Shown piece after piece: positions 8,201 to 15,404 of a DNA stretch of 23,849 nucleotides; the first letter of the stretch is position 1, and every line of letters starts with the position of its first letter. The notes under the pieces were generated by a model. That model had not been told where the DNA came from and searched no databases. It worked only from the letters and a program-made list of their open reading frames with translations. Origin of the DNA: CAKVLS01 sp045651685 (lineage in GTDB: Bacteria; Bacillota; Clostridia; Christensenellales; UBA1242); contig JAZRSV010000014.1 of assembly GCA_045651685.1 (NCBI GenBank), positions 1 to 23,849 on the forward strand. Direction: 5' to 3'. A program made the translations under genes and the position numbers.

Positions 8201-9289
8201 TATACCATTTGAACCTAAACTATATACTGTTTCAGGCTTATTTAGAGAAAAACAAAATTTTGCTGCTGTTTCGCCAGTGACAAGAGAAAGTTCGTCTGCA
8301 GAAGAAATTGTAAATCTTATAGTAGCAGACATTGTGCCCTCTGGCATGTCAAAATCAAAACTTTGCGCAAGATTGCCATCAATATATACATCTATATAGT
8401 CGTTGTCTAGATCGTCTATTGGATAAAAATCTACATGCATACTTTCGTACAAGTATTTGTGACTAACGGTAACATCAACAATAACAGGAGTAAGTGCATC
8501 TATCATAGAGATATCGATATTTTGCAATATTACATTATTGTTTGAACTGTCTAATGCAACTGATGGAAGATCAACATCGGCCTTAACGCCATCAACATTA
8601 ATATCTATCTCTACTTCAGAATCGTCTTGCATTTCGAACATCAAGTGACCTGTCATTACTTCTGGCACCATACTTATCTCAAATGCAAGACTTGCAAAAC
8701 CAGAAACAAGGTTAACCATATCTTGCGAAGCAATTGTAAAGATATATGTTGCTACATTGCCGCCAGAAGTTTTGCTGCCCATGATGTGCTTGTCGGACAT
8801 TGTTGCTTCCCCGTTTAGAGTTAAAGACCTTGTTGCGTTTTCTAGATGGTCAAATATTTGAAATCTAACCTCAACAGATCTACTCAAATACTCGTGTTCT
8901 AATGTAATAGTTATTACAACAGGAGTCTCTAGATCTACCATAGAAATATCTATATCATCTGCTATTGACATTCTGTTTTGTTCACTTAAGCAAATTAAAA
9001 GACCTGTACTGTCATGTGATGTACCTTGATAGTTAACCCTAACATCAACTTCTGCCTCACCATCAGTCACAAATGTCAAGCCACCAGTGATTGTGCGAAC
9101 AATAGGTGTTGGCTCTGGAGTTGGCGTAGGGGTTGGAGTTGGTGTCGGTGTAGGGGTTGGTGTTGGCGTAGGGGCCGAACCACTCTTACCAAATATTTTA
9201 TCCCCAAAAAAATAACAGGCAGCTCCACCTGCAGCGATAGATATTATGCTAATAATTAGCATCAAAAATACGACTGCTTTTTTAGACAT
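5243..9289 (-). CDS. large membrane-anchored surface protein with Hint domain, leucine-rich region and InlB-type repeat
   Basis: 1348 residues. In order: an uncleaved-looking membrane anchor (about 5-28); a Pro-Thr stalk (40-62); two tandem beta-rich repeats (about 67-211 and 212-355) sharing an I-D-I-S-M-[VI]-D-x-x-T-P-V core; a helical middle region (about 390-650); a BspA-like leucine-rich region (about 660-870, e.g. VLPSTVREM and IPKTLHYLEDRAFAGL); another beta region; and a Hint (hedgehog/intein) module at about 1035-1184. The Hint module has Cys1035 in C-F-T-E-G-T-L-V, His1105 in L-S-H-R-L-F, and N-F-F-A-N-G-F-L near its end. After a linker the C-terminus (F-V-G-W-Y ... I-A-R-Y-N) resembles a Listeria-Bacteroides/InlB B-repeat. 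There is no LPXTG motif. Hint domains catalyse N-S acyl shifts, so self-cleavage before Cys1035 is plausible. The last Hint residues are S-N followed by Ile rather than H-N plus a nucleophile, so splicing is unlikely. GAGGTG (complement of 9295-9300) precedes the ATG. It is probably an adhesin or surface sensor; the function is unknown. Confidence 0.85.
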   Translation of the reverse strand: MSKKAVVFLMLIISIISIAAGGAACYFFGDKIFGKSGSAPTPTPTPTPTPTPTPTPTPEPTPIVRTITGGLTFVTDGEAEVDVRVNYQGTSHDSTGLLICLSEQNRMSIADDIDISMVDLETPVVITITLEHEYLSRSVEVRFQIFDHLENATRSLTLNGEATMSDKHIMGSKTSGGNVATYIFTIASQDMVNLVSGFASLAFEISMVPEVMTGHLMFEMQDDSEVEIDINVDGVKADVDLPSVALDSSNNNVILQNIDISMIDALTPVIVDVTVSHKYLYESMHVDFYPIDDLDNDYIDVYIDGNLAQSFDFDMPEGTMSATIRFTISSADELSLVTGETAAKFCFSLNKPETVYSLGSNGIGVYEKAQDMPVAMAYTTDFDFTMPSSMSIVGPTIYNKDELYTQKELETFFAAYEEIGANEVILMQAEMVGMANIPYLLLLQLYKGSTETVYKNQLNVTVDDPAEVVENIETLTAFAGLLMGDEANSVRVVSNTALKMLAGHTLGIIQELMKAGLSYSLIQQASPELAAYLDKIGGMPEENTAKEELFFALMCMDINFVQLVVGGLNNLLDAGLFEVPTSYVLKEFRCVVGDEYQFSFLNTLIPSVNLMSMMYVNNFKIGSDIDFAIAQMPNVVTKKYIVEDNANYKTISGELLSADGAVLIAYNHGSGDTEYVLPSTVREMGSYLFATNLYTQGYINSLTKITINADQLDLLPEIQLGNFNTTIQTDKYISRYQLAELESKQLTNLQVVYVDDRSGFSYVYDEGLNGYMVQSFVSSQTFVSIPETFTPDGGATANVVGVKSEAFVNSPNLQNIGIPKTLHYLEDRAFAGLEHLTELDFGYAVIAECGSNLFGDRTDVLVYAQTASTARVIKNAANAATSIKMNFLVETALSSADSSKMSDQIGTLKVVFTLGTQTFTLETEYFNGISEKFSGYVVMFAPSVGEVDVSVQVDLDAEALGDGSNEGSIDHIQEQIAIGKIASDGTVTFITGTAKDVAYFNHSTPEVSVSYAGKANIGDELQLTVNFVVMTSVQCFTEGTLVTLADGSTKAIENVTYDDLLLVYDFDRGEFSYSYPIWIAESGTYDNYYLMKFDDGSEVEIVLSHRLFNTQGLSFEKSIDALYTQIGQPFFRQTLDQDGNPIITTPTCISIEKIDTPCKYYNMVTSQALNFFANGFLGSTGISNIYTFEKTDDGQYIHNQEQLADTRGVGDIAGDLFAYEQFDTNKITYEMYVAYRLGEAKNMADILASTAPYNQYPIEMVYQIAIKTINDYFAEDYAETMLVLPDTFKVTTSDGLSTRVGQRTTFTLTAPSDAQGFVGWYNSFDGKIYQAGDSVTIYRNTHFIARYN
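9104..9172 (-). repeat. Pro-Thr codon repeat (stalk of the surface protein)
   Basis: Nine consecutive Pro-Thr dipeptides followed by P-E-P-T-P (residues 40-62). The Thr codons vary (ACG, ACA, ACC, ACT) and a longer period of GTTGGNGTNGGGGTTGG type is visible on the plus strand. The stretch links the membrane anchor to the extracellular domains, as wall-spanning stalks do, and could vary in length by slippage. Confidence 0.85.
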
Positions 9290-9428
9290 ACTAACACCTC
9301 ATAATATAAATTTTTGTTTACACAAGTATCAATAAGTTTTTATATAAAAATTGTAGCTTTTATTAACCAAAAAAGTCAAGTAAATACATCTTTTATAGTT
9401 GTGCTGTAAAAAAAATTTTTACATACAC

Positions 9429-9458
9429 TTGCAATAAAAAACCAAGGCATGCTATTAT
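9429..9458 (+). promoter_or_regulatory. promoter of the 9480 gene
   Basis: TTGCAA (9429-9434), an 18-nt spacer and TATTAT (9453-9458), with an extended -10 (TGC at 9450-9452). It sits 22 nt before the ATG. In the rest of the 9290-9479 gap I see only AT-rich sequence; a promoter for the divergent surface-protein gene must be here but is not clear. Confidence 0.6.
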
Positions 9459-9479
9459 AAAAAAAAGAGGAGTATTATT

Positions 9480-10001
9480 ATGATAAAAGCTGTTTTTAGA
9501 TACATAAAATCATGTTTGACTTATGCTTTGTACGAGTCGTTTTATTCTAAACTAAAAAAGGTTGGCAAATCGGTAGTTTTTGCCTTGATGATAGTTTTGA
9601 CTGCATCAACACTAATACTAGAATATGTCGCGCTTAATATGATCGTTGGCGGTTCTGGCAAAGATATTATAATCGCAATTATTTTGATTATTGTTTGTTC
9701 TGCTCTTGGGCTTATTACTTTTAGGTTTAATTCTTGCATATCTCGAGCTGCATTAAAAGCACACTCGTCAGTTGGAAAAAATAATATTAACGCCCACCCT
9801 GCCACAGCAATAGAACCTATTGCCGAACCAGAAGAAAAACAAGTGCTTAATCAAACTCAACCACAACAACCAGCCAGCGTTGTGTCAGAGACAAAAAATC
9901 GCAGCAAACTAGATCTAACTATAGGCATAGTTGGTATATTTTTAACTTTGGGACTTGTGGCCGGTGTCTTTGTAGTATTTTTTACAGCAATAAAAAATTA
10001 A
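9480..10001 (+). CDS. hypothetical membrane protein
   Basis: A 173-residue protein of no family I recognise. Two membrane segments lie at about 30-54 (VVFALMIVLTASTLILEYVAL) and 63-80 (IIIAIILIIVCSALGLITF). A hydrophilic Pro/Gln-rich linker follows (about 95-143), then a third membrane segment at about 148-169. GAGGAG (9467-9472) lies 7 nt before the ATG. The gene is divergent from the large surface protein and convergent with the anchored protein at 10037; it is monocistronic, with its own promoter and terminator. An envelope role is inferred only from hydrophobicity and neighbours. Confidence 0.75.
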   Translation: MIKAVFRYIKSCLTYALYESFYSKLKKVGKSVVFALMIVLTASTLILEYVALNMIVGGSGKDIIIAIILIIVCSALGLITFRFNSCISRAALKAHSSVGKNNINAHPATAIEPIAEPEEKQVLNQTQPQQPASVVSETKNRSKLDLTIGIVGIFLTLGLVAGVFVVFFTAIKN

Positions 10002-10002
10002 T

Positions 10003-10038
10003 AAAAAATCGCAGCAAATAGCTGCGATTTATTTTTTT
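10003..10038. terminator. bidirectional intrinsic terminator
   Basis: AAATCGCAGC (10006-10015) pairs perfectly with GCTGCGATTT (10021-10030) around a 5-nt loop, followed by a T-rich tract to 10038. The A-rich stretch on the left serves as a T-tract for the minus-strand gene ending at 10037. Confidence 0.92.
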
Positions 10039-10990
10039 ATAAATATTTTTCGTTAATATAATCATTTGCTTCAGAAATTGTGTCGCAATGTACCGCCTCG
10101 GCTTTGTTGATAGAATCAACAACTGGTTGATACTCTATAATGTTGTTTTTGATAAGGCCATAAATTTCTAATAACAAAGATTGTTGACCAGCAGAAAGAG
10201 TTGCGAAACTAATTGTTTCTTCTGGATTGTATGGCTCCACATTTACATCATAACCCTCATAATCTGTAAGATCATTTAGATTGCCCTTAAAAAATCTTAC
10301 AAAGGTAAAGTTAGAGTTAATATAATCAGCATTAACCTTGCCAGCAACAACATCTAATTGATATTGTTTTGATGAAAGTGGCTTTACTAATTCTGGATTA
10401 GCCATATAAACTATGCCATTGTTAAAATCATAACGGTATGAAACATAATAATTGTTGTCGTCAGTATAATTAGTAAATTGTACAAAGTTGAAGTCAACTA
10501 CTCTGTCGTTTTTGAAGTCGTAGTTAATCTCATAGGATGTATATGTAATATTGCCACCTGTTGGACCTTCGTAAAGAACATTAACATATACAAGGCCATT
10601 ATTTTGTGTCACATACACATATAGGCAGCTACTACCTGGACCTTCTAATTCGTCATATTGAAGTGTGTTTATTTTTAACACATTTTTTTCGATCAAATAA
10701 TCTACAAAACCAATATATGCAATAGGTACTTTTACCATAAGTGCTTCGGCATCGATATCATCCGAAGAAACTTCGGTAGCTAGACGCAATGTGTTAACAT
10801 TTTCTCCTAATTGTTCTACCGTATCTACTGTTTTTGTTATTGCTTGTTTTATTTCTTTATCTGACAAACCTTTTGGTGACTCAAACAACCAAGTGCATAT
10901 ACCATACACGCCAAAGCCAACACCAGCAATCATAACTAGTGTTAAAATAGCACTAACCACTATTTTTACAACAGTTTTACCTTTTGTCAT
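10037..10990 (-). CDS. membrane-anchored extracytoplasmic protein, unknown function
   Basis: 317 residues: a short basic N-terminus (TKGKTVVK), one membrane segment at about 8-30 and a long extracytoplasmic part rich in Asn, Asp and Tyr. No catalytic motif or known domain is visible. There is no lipobox, so the segment is probably an uncleaved signal anchor. AGGAGA (complement of 10997-11002) lies 6 nt upstream of the ATG, behind a good promoter. The topology resembles that of the 14315 gene product and the large surface protein, suggesting a set of anchored envelope proteins, but I see no convincing sequence similarity among them. Confidence 0.75.
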   Translation of the reverse strand: MTKGKTVVKIVVSAILTLVMIAGVGFGVYGICTWLFESPKGLSDKEIKQAITKTVDTVEQLGENVNTLRLATEVSSDDIDAEALMVKVPIAYIGFVDYLIEKNVLKINTLQYDELEGPGSSCLYVYVTQNNGLVYVNVLYEGPTGGNITYTSYEINYDFKNDRVVDFNFVQFTNYTDDNNYYVSYRYDFNNGIVYMANPELVKPLSSKQYQLDVVAGKVNADYINSNFTFVRFFKGNLNDLTDYEGYDVNVEPYNPEETISFATLSAGQQSLLLEIYGLIKNNIIEYQPVVDSINKAEAVHCDTISEANDYINEKYL

Positions 10991-11021
10991 AAATACTCTC
11001 CTAAATTTCTTTTGTACCTAT

Positions 11022-11050
11022 AATATAACACCTGCTATTTTATTTGTCAA
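11022..11050 (-). promoter_or_regulatory. promoter of the 10037-10990 gene
   Basis: On the minus strand, TTGACA (11045-11050), a 17-nt spacer and TATATT (11022-11027). The predicted RNA start near 11015 leaves a leader of about 25 nt containing the AGGAGA ribosome binding site. Confidence 0.8.
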
Positions 11051-11167
11051 ACTATAGGTTATTTGCAATAAAAAATTAAAATGTTTTTTGGTACAAAGTA
11101 GGTTATTTTAATTTATTATTTTTTTGTTTTGTGATATATTAAGGGACGAAATAAGGATGTTATTATT

Positions 11168-12940
11168 ATGAGTAATACTACTGACGAAAAGAAACTAAAA
11201 GGTTTCAAAAATTTAGGACTTTATTTTAAGTATTTTTCTAGATACAAGGCACTATGTGCAGGCTATTTTATATGTCTTGCCTTTTCGGGTGTGGTTGGCT
11301 TTTTGTCACCATTGCTACTGGGTGAAGTTATATCACATGTGACCAGTGGCGAAAATTTTAACCTAGCCCTTCGTTATGCACTATTGCTTGCTGGCGTTGA
11401 CTTGTTTGGCATATTGATATACATGGCGAGAGTGCCTTTTTTCAAAAAGACCGAAAACTATGTAAAACGCGATGTAAAACTAGATATATTAAAAAGAAGC
11501 TTTAATATCAATATCGGCGAATATGAAAAACTTGGCAATGGTACTTTTATCACAAGACTAACAAGCGATCTTGATGCACTTGCAACTTCGTTTAAGAATA
11601 TTAGCGAAACTATTATCAGTTTTGTTTCTAAAATTGGTTTTATTGTATATGTGTTTATATTAAGTTGGCAAATTGGTTTGTTTTTGGTAGCGTTTATTTT
11701 AATAAAATATTTTGTATATCAAATAAGAATACATTATTTTGTCAGATTAAAACCACCTGTTCTTCGCAAAAACGAAAAAATTAACTCTCTTGTTGGCGAA
11801 TGTGTAAGAGGTATTAAGGATATCAAAACTCTAGGCCTATCTAACACAGTAAGCAAGCGTGTTAATGACATGCAACAAGATTATATGAAGGCAGACAACA
11901 AAGAATGGTATGTTGGCATATCTCTATGCACCTTTGCTAGTTTTGTAGATATTGTATGCAACTTGCTCTTTGTTGTATTGTGTATTGGTCTTATCAAAAA
12001 TAATCATTTGGACCTTGCGGTATTCTATTCTGCATATATTTATAAAAACAATGTACTTGACTTTACAGTTCATTTAGGCAATTTGCAAGCTTACTTTAAG
12101 GATATGGAAGTTTCTGCTTTTAGAGTATTTCAACTAGCAGACGGCAATGTATTTAAGATGGATGAGTTTGGCACAAAACCTATGCCTAGATTTTATGGCA
12201 ATATCGAATTTAAGAATGTATGCTTTAAGTATACCGAAGAAGAAGATGTACTAAACAATGTTAGCTTTAAGATTGCTCCTAAAACACATGTTGCTTTTGT
12301 TGGCGAAAGTGGCTGTGGTAAAAGTACAATCGTAGCGCTAATATGCAAATTGTTTGATCCAACCAGCGGCGAGATACTTTTTGACGGGGTTAATATTAAC
12401 GAATTGTCACAAGAATTTGGTAAGCATGTGTCAATGGTTAACCAAAGTCCATATCTATTTAATCTAACCATTAGAGAAAATATGCAACTAGTAAAACCAG
12501 ATGTCACTGATAAAGAAATTTTTGATGCGTTGCGTGTTGCTAATGCTTATGACTTTGTATCACAATTGCCACAAGGTTTGGATAGCTTTTTAGGCGAAGG
12601 TGGTACTCGCTTGAGCGGCGGTCAAAAACAAAGAATTTGTATTGCTAGAGCATTGTTAAAAAATTCTAGAGTACTTATCTTTGACGAAGCAACAAGCGCC
12701 CTTGACAATATCTCGCAAGAATATGTTATGGACTCTATCGAAAGTATGAAGAAAAACAAAACAATTATTACTATTGCACATAGACTGACAACTATTCGTA
12801 GTTGCGATACAATTTTCTTCCTTGATAAAGGCAAAATTATTGATTATGGTACTCATAGGCAATTACTTCGCCGCAACAAAAAATACAACGAACTATATAA
12901 CAAACAAAAGAAAGAAAAACATTCGCAATCAGAAGAATAA
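11168..12940 (+). CDS. ABC transporter half-exporter (membrane domain + ATPase)
   Basis: A 590-residue type IV (MsbA/LmrA-like) exporter half, which works as a dimer to move a substrate out across the membrane. The N-terminal part (about 30-320) carries the six-helix ABC membrane domain. The ATPase follows with Walker A G-E-S-G-C-G-K-S-T (379-387), a Q-loop (VNQSPYLF), signature L-S-G-G-Q (482-486), Walker B with Asp506-Glu507 and the switch His538 (IAHRLTT), so all catalytic residues are present. Such exporters may be homo- or heterodimers. No second half lies next to this gene, so a homodimer is more likely. The substrate is unknown. AAGGA (about 11152-11156) precedes the ATG. The gene is monocistronic, ending at a terminator shared with the YitT gene. 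Confidence 0.95.
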   Translation: MSNTTDEKKLKGFKNLGLYFKYFSRYKALCAGYFICLAFSGVVGFLSPLLLGEVISHVTSGENFNLALRYALLLAGVDLFGILIYMARVPFFKKTENYVKRDVKLDILKRSFNINIGEYEKLGNGTFITRLTSDLDALATSFKNISETIISFVSKIGFIVYVFILSWQIGLFLVAFILIKYFVYQIRIHYFVRLKPPVLRKNEKINSLVGECVRGIKDIKTLGLSNTVSKRVNDMQQDYMKADNKEWYVGISLCTFASFVDIVCNLLFVVLCIGLIKNNHLDLAVFYSAYIYKNNVLDFTVHLGNLQAYFKDMEVSAFRVFQLADGNVFKMDEFGTKPMPRFYGNIEFKNVCFKYTEEEDVLNNVSFKIAPKTHVAFVGESGCGKSTIVALICKLFDPTSGEILFDGVNINELSQEFGKHVSMVNQSPYLFNLTIRENMQLVKPDVTDKEIFDALRVANAYDFVSQLPQGLDSFLGEGGTRLSGGQKQRICIARALLKNSRVLIFDEATSALDNISQEYVMDSIESMKKNKTIITIAHRLTTIRSCDTIFFLDKGKIIDYGTHRQLLRRNKKYNELYNKQKKEKHSQSEE

Positions 12941-12945
12941 AAAAT

Positions 12946-12980
12946 AAAGACCCTCAAATATTTTTGAGAGTCTTTTTTTT
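12946..12980. terminator. bidirectional intrinsic terminator
   Basis: AGACCCTCAA (12948-12957) pairs with TTGAGAGTCT (12964-12973) with one mismatch and a 6-nt loop, then a T run to 12980. A-rich sequence on the left gives a minus-strand T-tract for the YitT gene. Confidence 0.85.
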
Positions 12981-12982
12981 AC

Positions 12983-13984
12983 TTACTTATCTTTTTTTAC
13001 AGTTGTTTTTTTTGTTGTTTTTACAACCTTTTCTTCTTGTTTCTTTACTGATTGGTCAACTTCTGGTTGCTGGGCTTCTTGTTCTAAAGCAGGCTTTTCT
13101 TTACTATCTTTTTGCATTGGTTCAAAACCCATACCAATAGCTTCTTTTACATCTACCGAAAACATAAAAGCTTGTTGATCGGCTTTTCTTACAGCTCTTT
13201 TTAGTCCGGCTATTTCTGAACGACTAAGCAAGCACATCAAAATTGTCTTGTCTTGGTGAGTATACATGCCTGTTGCTTTTATTTCGGTCATGCCACGATG
13301 TACAGTCTTGCCAATTTCTTGATAAACTTGTTCTGGCTTGCTTGTCACTATGTAGTATGCTCTAGTGCCCTTGACACCGTTGATAACTGTATCGCAAACA
13401 TATCCCATCAATATGCAAGTAATGATTGCATACATACCATAGTTAATGCCGTATATAAAACAGCTTGCAATAATTAAAATTGCATCTATTAACATGATTA
13501 TTTGACCGGTACTAATTTTTGCATTGGCATTTTTTAACATACAGGCGATAGTATCTCCGCCGCCTGTAGAACCACCTGCCCTAATGACTATGCCGGCACC
13601 AACACCCATAAACAAACCACCGTATATAGAGCATAACAAAAGTTCTGAACCTACATTGATAGTTATATAAGTGCATATCCACATAGAAAGTGAAAAACCA
13701 AGTACGCCAGTTATAGATAATATAATAAACTCAAGACCCATAGTCTTAAACGCTATAACAAACAAAACAGCATTCATAAACAAATATATAATAGATGGAG
13801 ACAACACAAAGCCTGTTTGTTGCTTGATAACATTTGATACAAGTGATGCTATACCAGAAAAACCTGTTGGGCTTATTTTGTTAGGTGACAAAAATACACT
13901 AAAAGATATACCCATCAAAAATGTGCCTATCAAAATAGCAACAATGTTTATAATATATTTTTTTACAACTTTTGAGCGATTCAT
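12983..13984 (-). CDS. YitT family membrane protein (DUF161 + DUF2179)
   Basis: A 333-residue integral membrane protein of the YitT family. About five membrane segments occupy the first 210 residues, including the conserved G-G-S-T-G-G-G-D-T glycine-rich motif. The cytoplasmic DUF2179 domain follows (G-T-R-A-Y-Y-I-V ... M-F-S-V-D-V-K-E). The family's transport role is unproven. A hydrophilic Lys/Glu/Gln-rich tail of about 40 residues (KKQEEKVVKTTKK region) extends beyond the usual end and is probably disordered. I choose the ATG at 13984 over the longest frame (14050). The -10 element of a minus-strand promoter covers the alternative ATG at 14026, and AAGGAT (complement of 13997-14002) precedes 13984. 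Confidence 0.9.
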   Translation of the reverse strand: MNRSKVVKKYIINIVAILIGTFLMGISFSVFLSPNKISPTGFSGIASLVSNVIKQQTGFVLSPSIIYLFMNAVLFVIAFKTMGLEFIILSITGVLGFSLSMWICTYITINVGSELLLCSIYGGLFMGVGAGIVIRAGGSTGGGDTIACMLKNANAKISTGQIIMLIDAILIIASCFIYGINYGMYAIITCILMGYVCDTVINGVKGTRAYYIVTSKPEQVYQEIGKTVHRGMTEIKATGMYTHQDKTILMCLLSRSEIAGLKRAVRKADQQAFMFSVDVKEAIGMGFEPMQKDSKEKPALEQEAQQPEVDQSVKKQEEKVVKTTKKTTVKKDK

Positions 13985-14021
13985 AATAAAATATTTATCC
14001 TTTTTATTTAGTCTGCAACCT

Positions 14022-14050
14022 ATCATACACTTTTTGTTATTTATTAGCAA
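14022..14050 (-). promoter_or_regulatory. promoter of the YitT gene
   Basis: On the minus strand, TTGCTA (14045-14050), a 17-nt spacer and TATGAT (14022-14027). The predicted start near 14015 lies downstream of both upstream in-frame ATGs, fixing the start at 13984. Confidence 0.6.
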
Positions 14051-14104
14051 ATGCTTTTTGATAAAATTACAATCAAATTGTGTATTTGTTTGATATGTGT
14101 ATCA

Positions 14105-14133
14105 TTGACACAAACTAAAAAGTTTTATATAAT
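14105..14133 (+). promoter_or_regulatory. consensus promoter of the 14155-15229 operon
   Basis: TTGACA (14105-14110), exactly 17 nt, TATAAT (14128-14133): a perfect consensus match, 21 nt before the ATG at 14155. Confidence 0.92.
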
Positions 14134-14154
14134 AAAAAATATAAAGGAGCAAAA

Positions 14155-14313
14155 ATGTTCAGAAGTATTTTTAGATTTATTGGAGGCGTGGTTAAGTTTT
14201 GTCTTAAGCTTGCCTGGAGAATAATAAAATTAATATTTGCACCTGCTGGCTGTATTATAAAATTAATAGTTTTGGCAGCTATTGTTGGTGGCGTACTTTT
14301 GATAGTGTTATAA
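14155..14313 (+). CDS. 52-residue membrane protein, translationally coupled to the next gene
   Basis: A small gene reading MFRSIFRFIGGVVKFCLKLA to begin with. It continues with basic and Trp residues, then Pro-Ala-Gly-Cys and a hydrophobic helix (residues about 34-52) that ends at the stop. AAAGGAG (14143-14149) lies 5 nt before the ATG, directly behind a perfect consensus promoter, which makes it convincing despite its size. The first half is an amphipathic, positively charged segment and the second half a membrane helix. The stop (14311-14313) is one base before the ATG of the next gene, which has no ribosome binding site of its own. Translation of this ORF therefore probably feeds the next. 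The function is unknown; a small accessory subunit of the following anchored protein is one possibility. Confidence 0.82.
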   Translation: MFRSIFRFIGGVVKFCLKLAWRIIKLIFAPAGCIIKLIVLAAIVGGVLLIVL

Positions 14314-14314
14314 T

Positions 14315-15229
14315 ATGGAGAAAGCAAAAAAGAGTCCTTGGTGGCTCGTATTAAAGATATTTATTATCATAATAGCTATTGTTGTATTTTTGTTTGTAGG
14401 CATATATGCATTTATAAGAATCAGTCTTGGTATAGATGTTTTTCAAGCTATTGGCAAACTAAAACTTCTTGGCAAAACCCCTCAAATAGAAAAGATAATA
14501 GACTATGGCTATACAAGTCAAGATTTGGATGCTGGACTTATACAGTTTGACAATGCAGGATTAAGCGTTGCATATACAAAAAACGGTAACAATATTACTA
14601 TCGACCCAAAACATGTGACCGACATCGTCACTATGACTGGAGACTTACAGTTAACCGACAAACAACTTGCTGCTGTTGCAAATTGCTATCTTAAGTCTGC
14701 AATTGGATCTGTAGCTATTGACGAAGATTTGTCACTAGAAGATCTTGCGGTTTCACAATTAAAAATATATGATGTACAAACATTAGCTGGTGGCTATACT
14801 AGCGCTAAAGTTAATGTAGTTGTGCAAGTGGGATTAAAAGAGTTAAAAGATTCTCTTAATGTCTTCCCTGTTAACCTTATAACCAAGTATTTGCCAGAGA
14901 CATTGTATATCAATTCTACAAGCACTATAACAATGACATCTGACTTTTTACATACAGTAGAATATGAAAGTTTTACACTAAACAATCTTTCTGCCGAAAA
15001 CAGCGCATATCTTGTTAACTTAATTAACAAATTTTTTAACATAGGCACTGTTCAAGACCTTGGCAAAAATATTGGTGAATATGTGACTGATATTCTTATT
15101 GGAGATATTAATTCTACTGAAGGTTTTGCTTATGCTTTTAGACCAGCAGGCGCAAAATCATGTCACTTTAAGTATGAAAACAACATAGGTTATTTTATTA
15201 TAAGCTTAACTCAAACGCAGGTTGGTTAA
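14315..15229 (+). CDS. membrane-anchored extracytoplasmic protein, unknown function
   Basis: 304 residues: a basic start (MEKAKKSPWW), one membrane segment at about 11-34, then an extracytoplasmic domain of mixed strand and helix with no catalytic motif I recognise. The pattern of beta-rich stretches (AGLSVAYTKNGNNITI, TSAKVNVVVQVGL, INSTSTITMTSDF) is reminiscent of lipid-binding or AsmA-like folds, but this is only an impression. The start is one base after the stop of the 52-residue gene and there is no Shine-Dalgarno, so it depends on coupling. The stop codon lies in the loop of the terminator. The two genes form a closed two-cistron operon. Confidence 0.8.
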   Translation: MEKAKKSPWWLVLKIFIIIIAIVVFLFVGIYAFIRISLGIDVFQAIGKLKLLGKTPQIEKIIDYGYTSQDLDAGLIQFDNAGLSVAYTKNGNNITIDPKHVTDIVTMTGDLQLTDKQLAAVANCYLKSAIGSVAIDEDLSLEDLAVSQLKIYDVQTLAGGYTSAKVNVVVQVGLKELKDSLNVFPVNLITKYLPETLYINSTSTITMTSDFLHTVEYESFTLNNLSAENSAYLVNLINKFFNIGTVQDLGKNIGEYVTDILIGDINSTEGFAYAFRPAGAKSCHFKYENNIGYFIISLTQTQVG

Positions 15230-15250
15230 TACAACCTGCTTATTTTTTTT
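15217..15250 (+). terminator. intrinsic terminator of the 14155-15229 operon
   Basis: GCAGGTTG (15217-15224) pairs perfectly with CAACCTGC (15232-15239) around a 7-nt loop that contains the stop codon (15227-15229), followed by a T-rich tract. Confidence 0.9.
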
Positions 15251-15311
15251 GTAAAATGGCTTTTTGTAAAATTTTTTTGCCGTAAATATGTAAAAATAGA
15301 ATTGTTTTGTT

Positions 15312-15339
15312 TTGTCTTTTTATATAATTTATGTATAAT
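15312..15339 (+). promoter_or_regulatory. promoter of the fused ABC transporter gene
   Basis: TTGTCT (15312-15317), 16 nt and TATAAT (15334-15339). A second TATAAT-like element lies about 13 nt upstream (tatataat), so the exact start is uncertain. The leader then contains the inverted repeat at 15351-15375. Confidence 0.6.
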
Positions 15340-15350
15340 TATATTAGCAA

Positions 15351-15375
15351 AACTATCTATACAGTTAAGATAGTT
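15351..15375. repeat. 8-bp inverted repeat in the leader of the fused ABC transporter
   Basis: AACTATCT (15351-15358) and AGATAGTT (15368-15375) are perfect reverse complements with a 9-nt loop, located about 12 nt after the -10 element and 30 nt before the ATG. There is no T-tract, so an operator for a repressor or an mRNA hairpin is more likely than a terminator. Confidence 0.45.
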
Positions 15376-15404
15376 ATTTTATCTATTATATGGGATGATT
15401 TATT

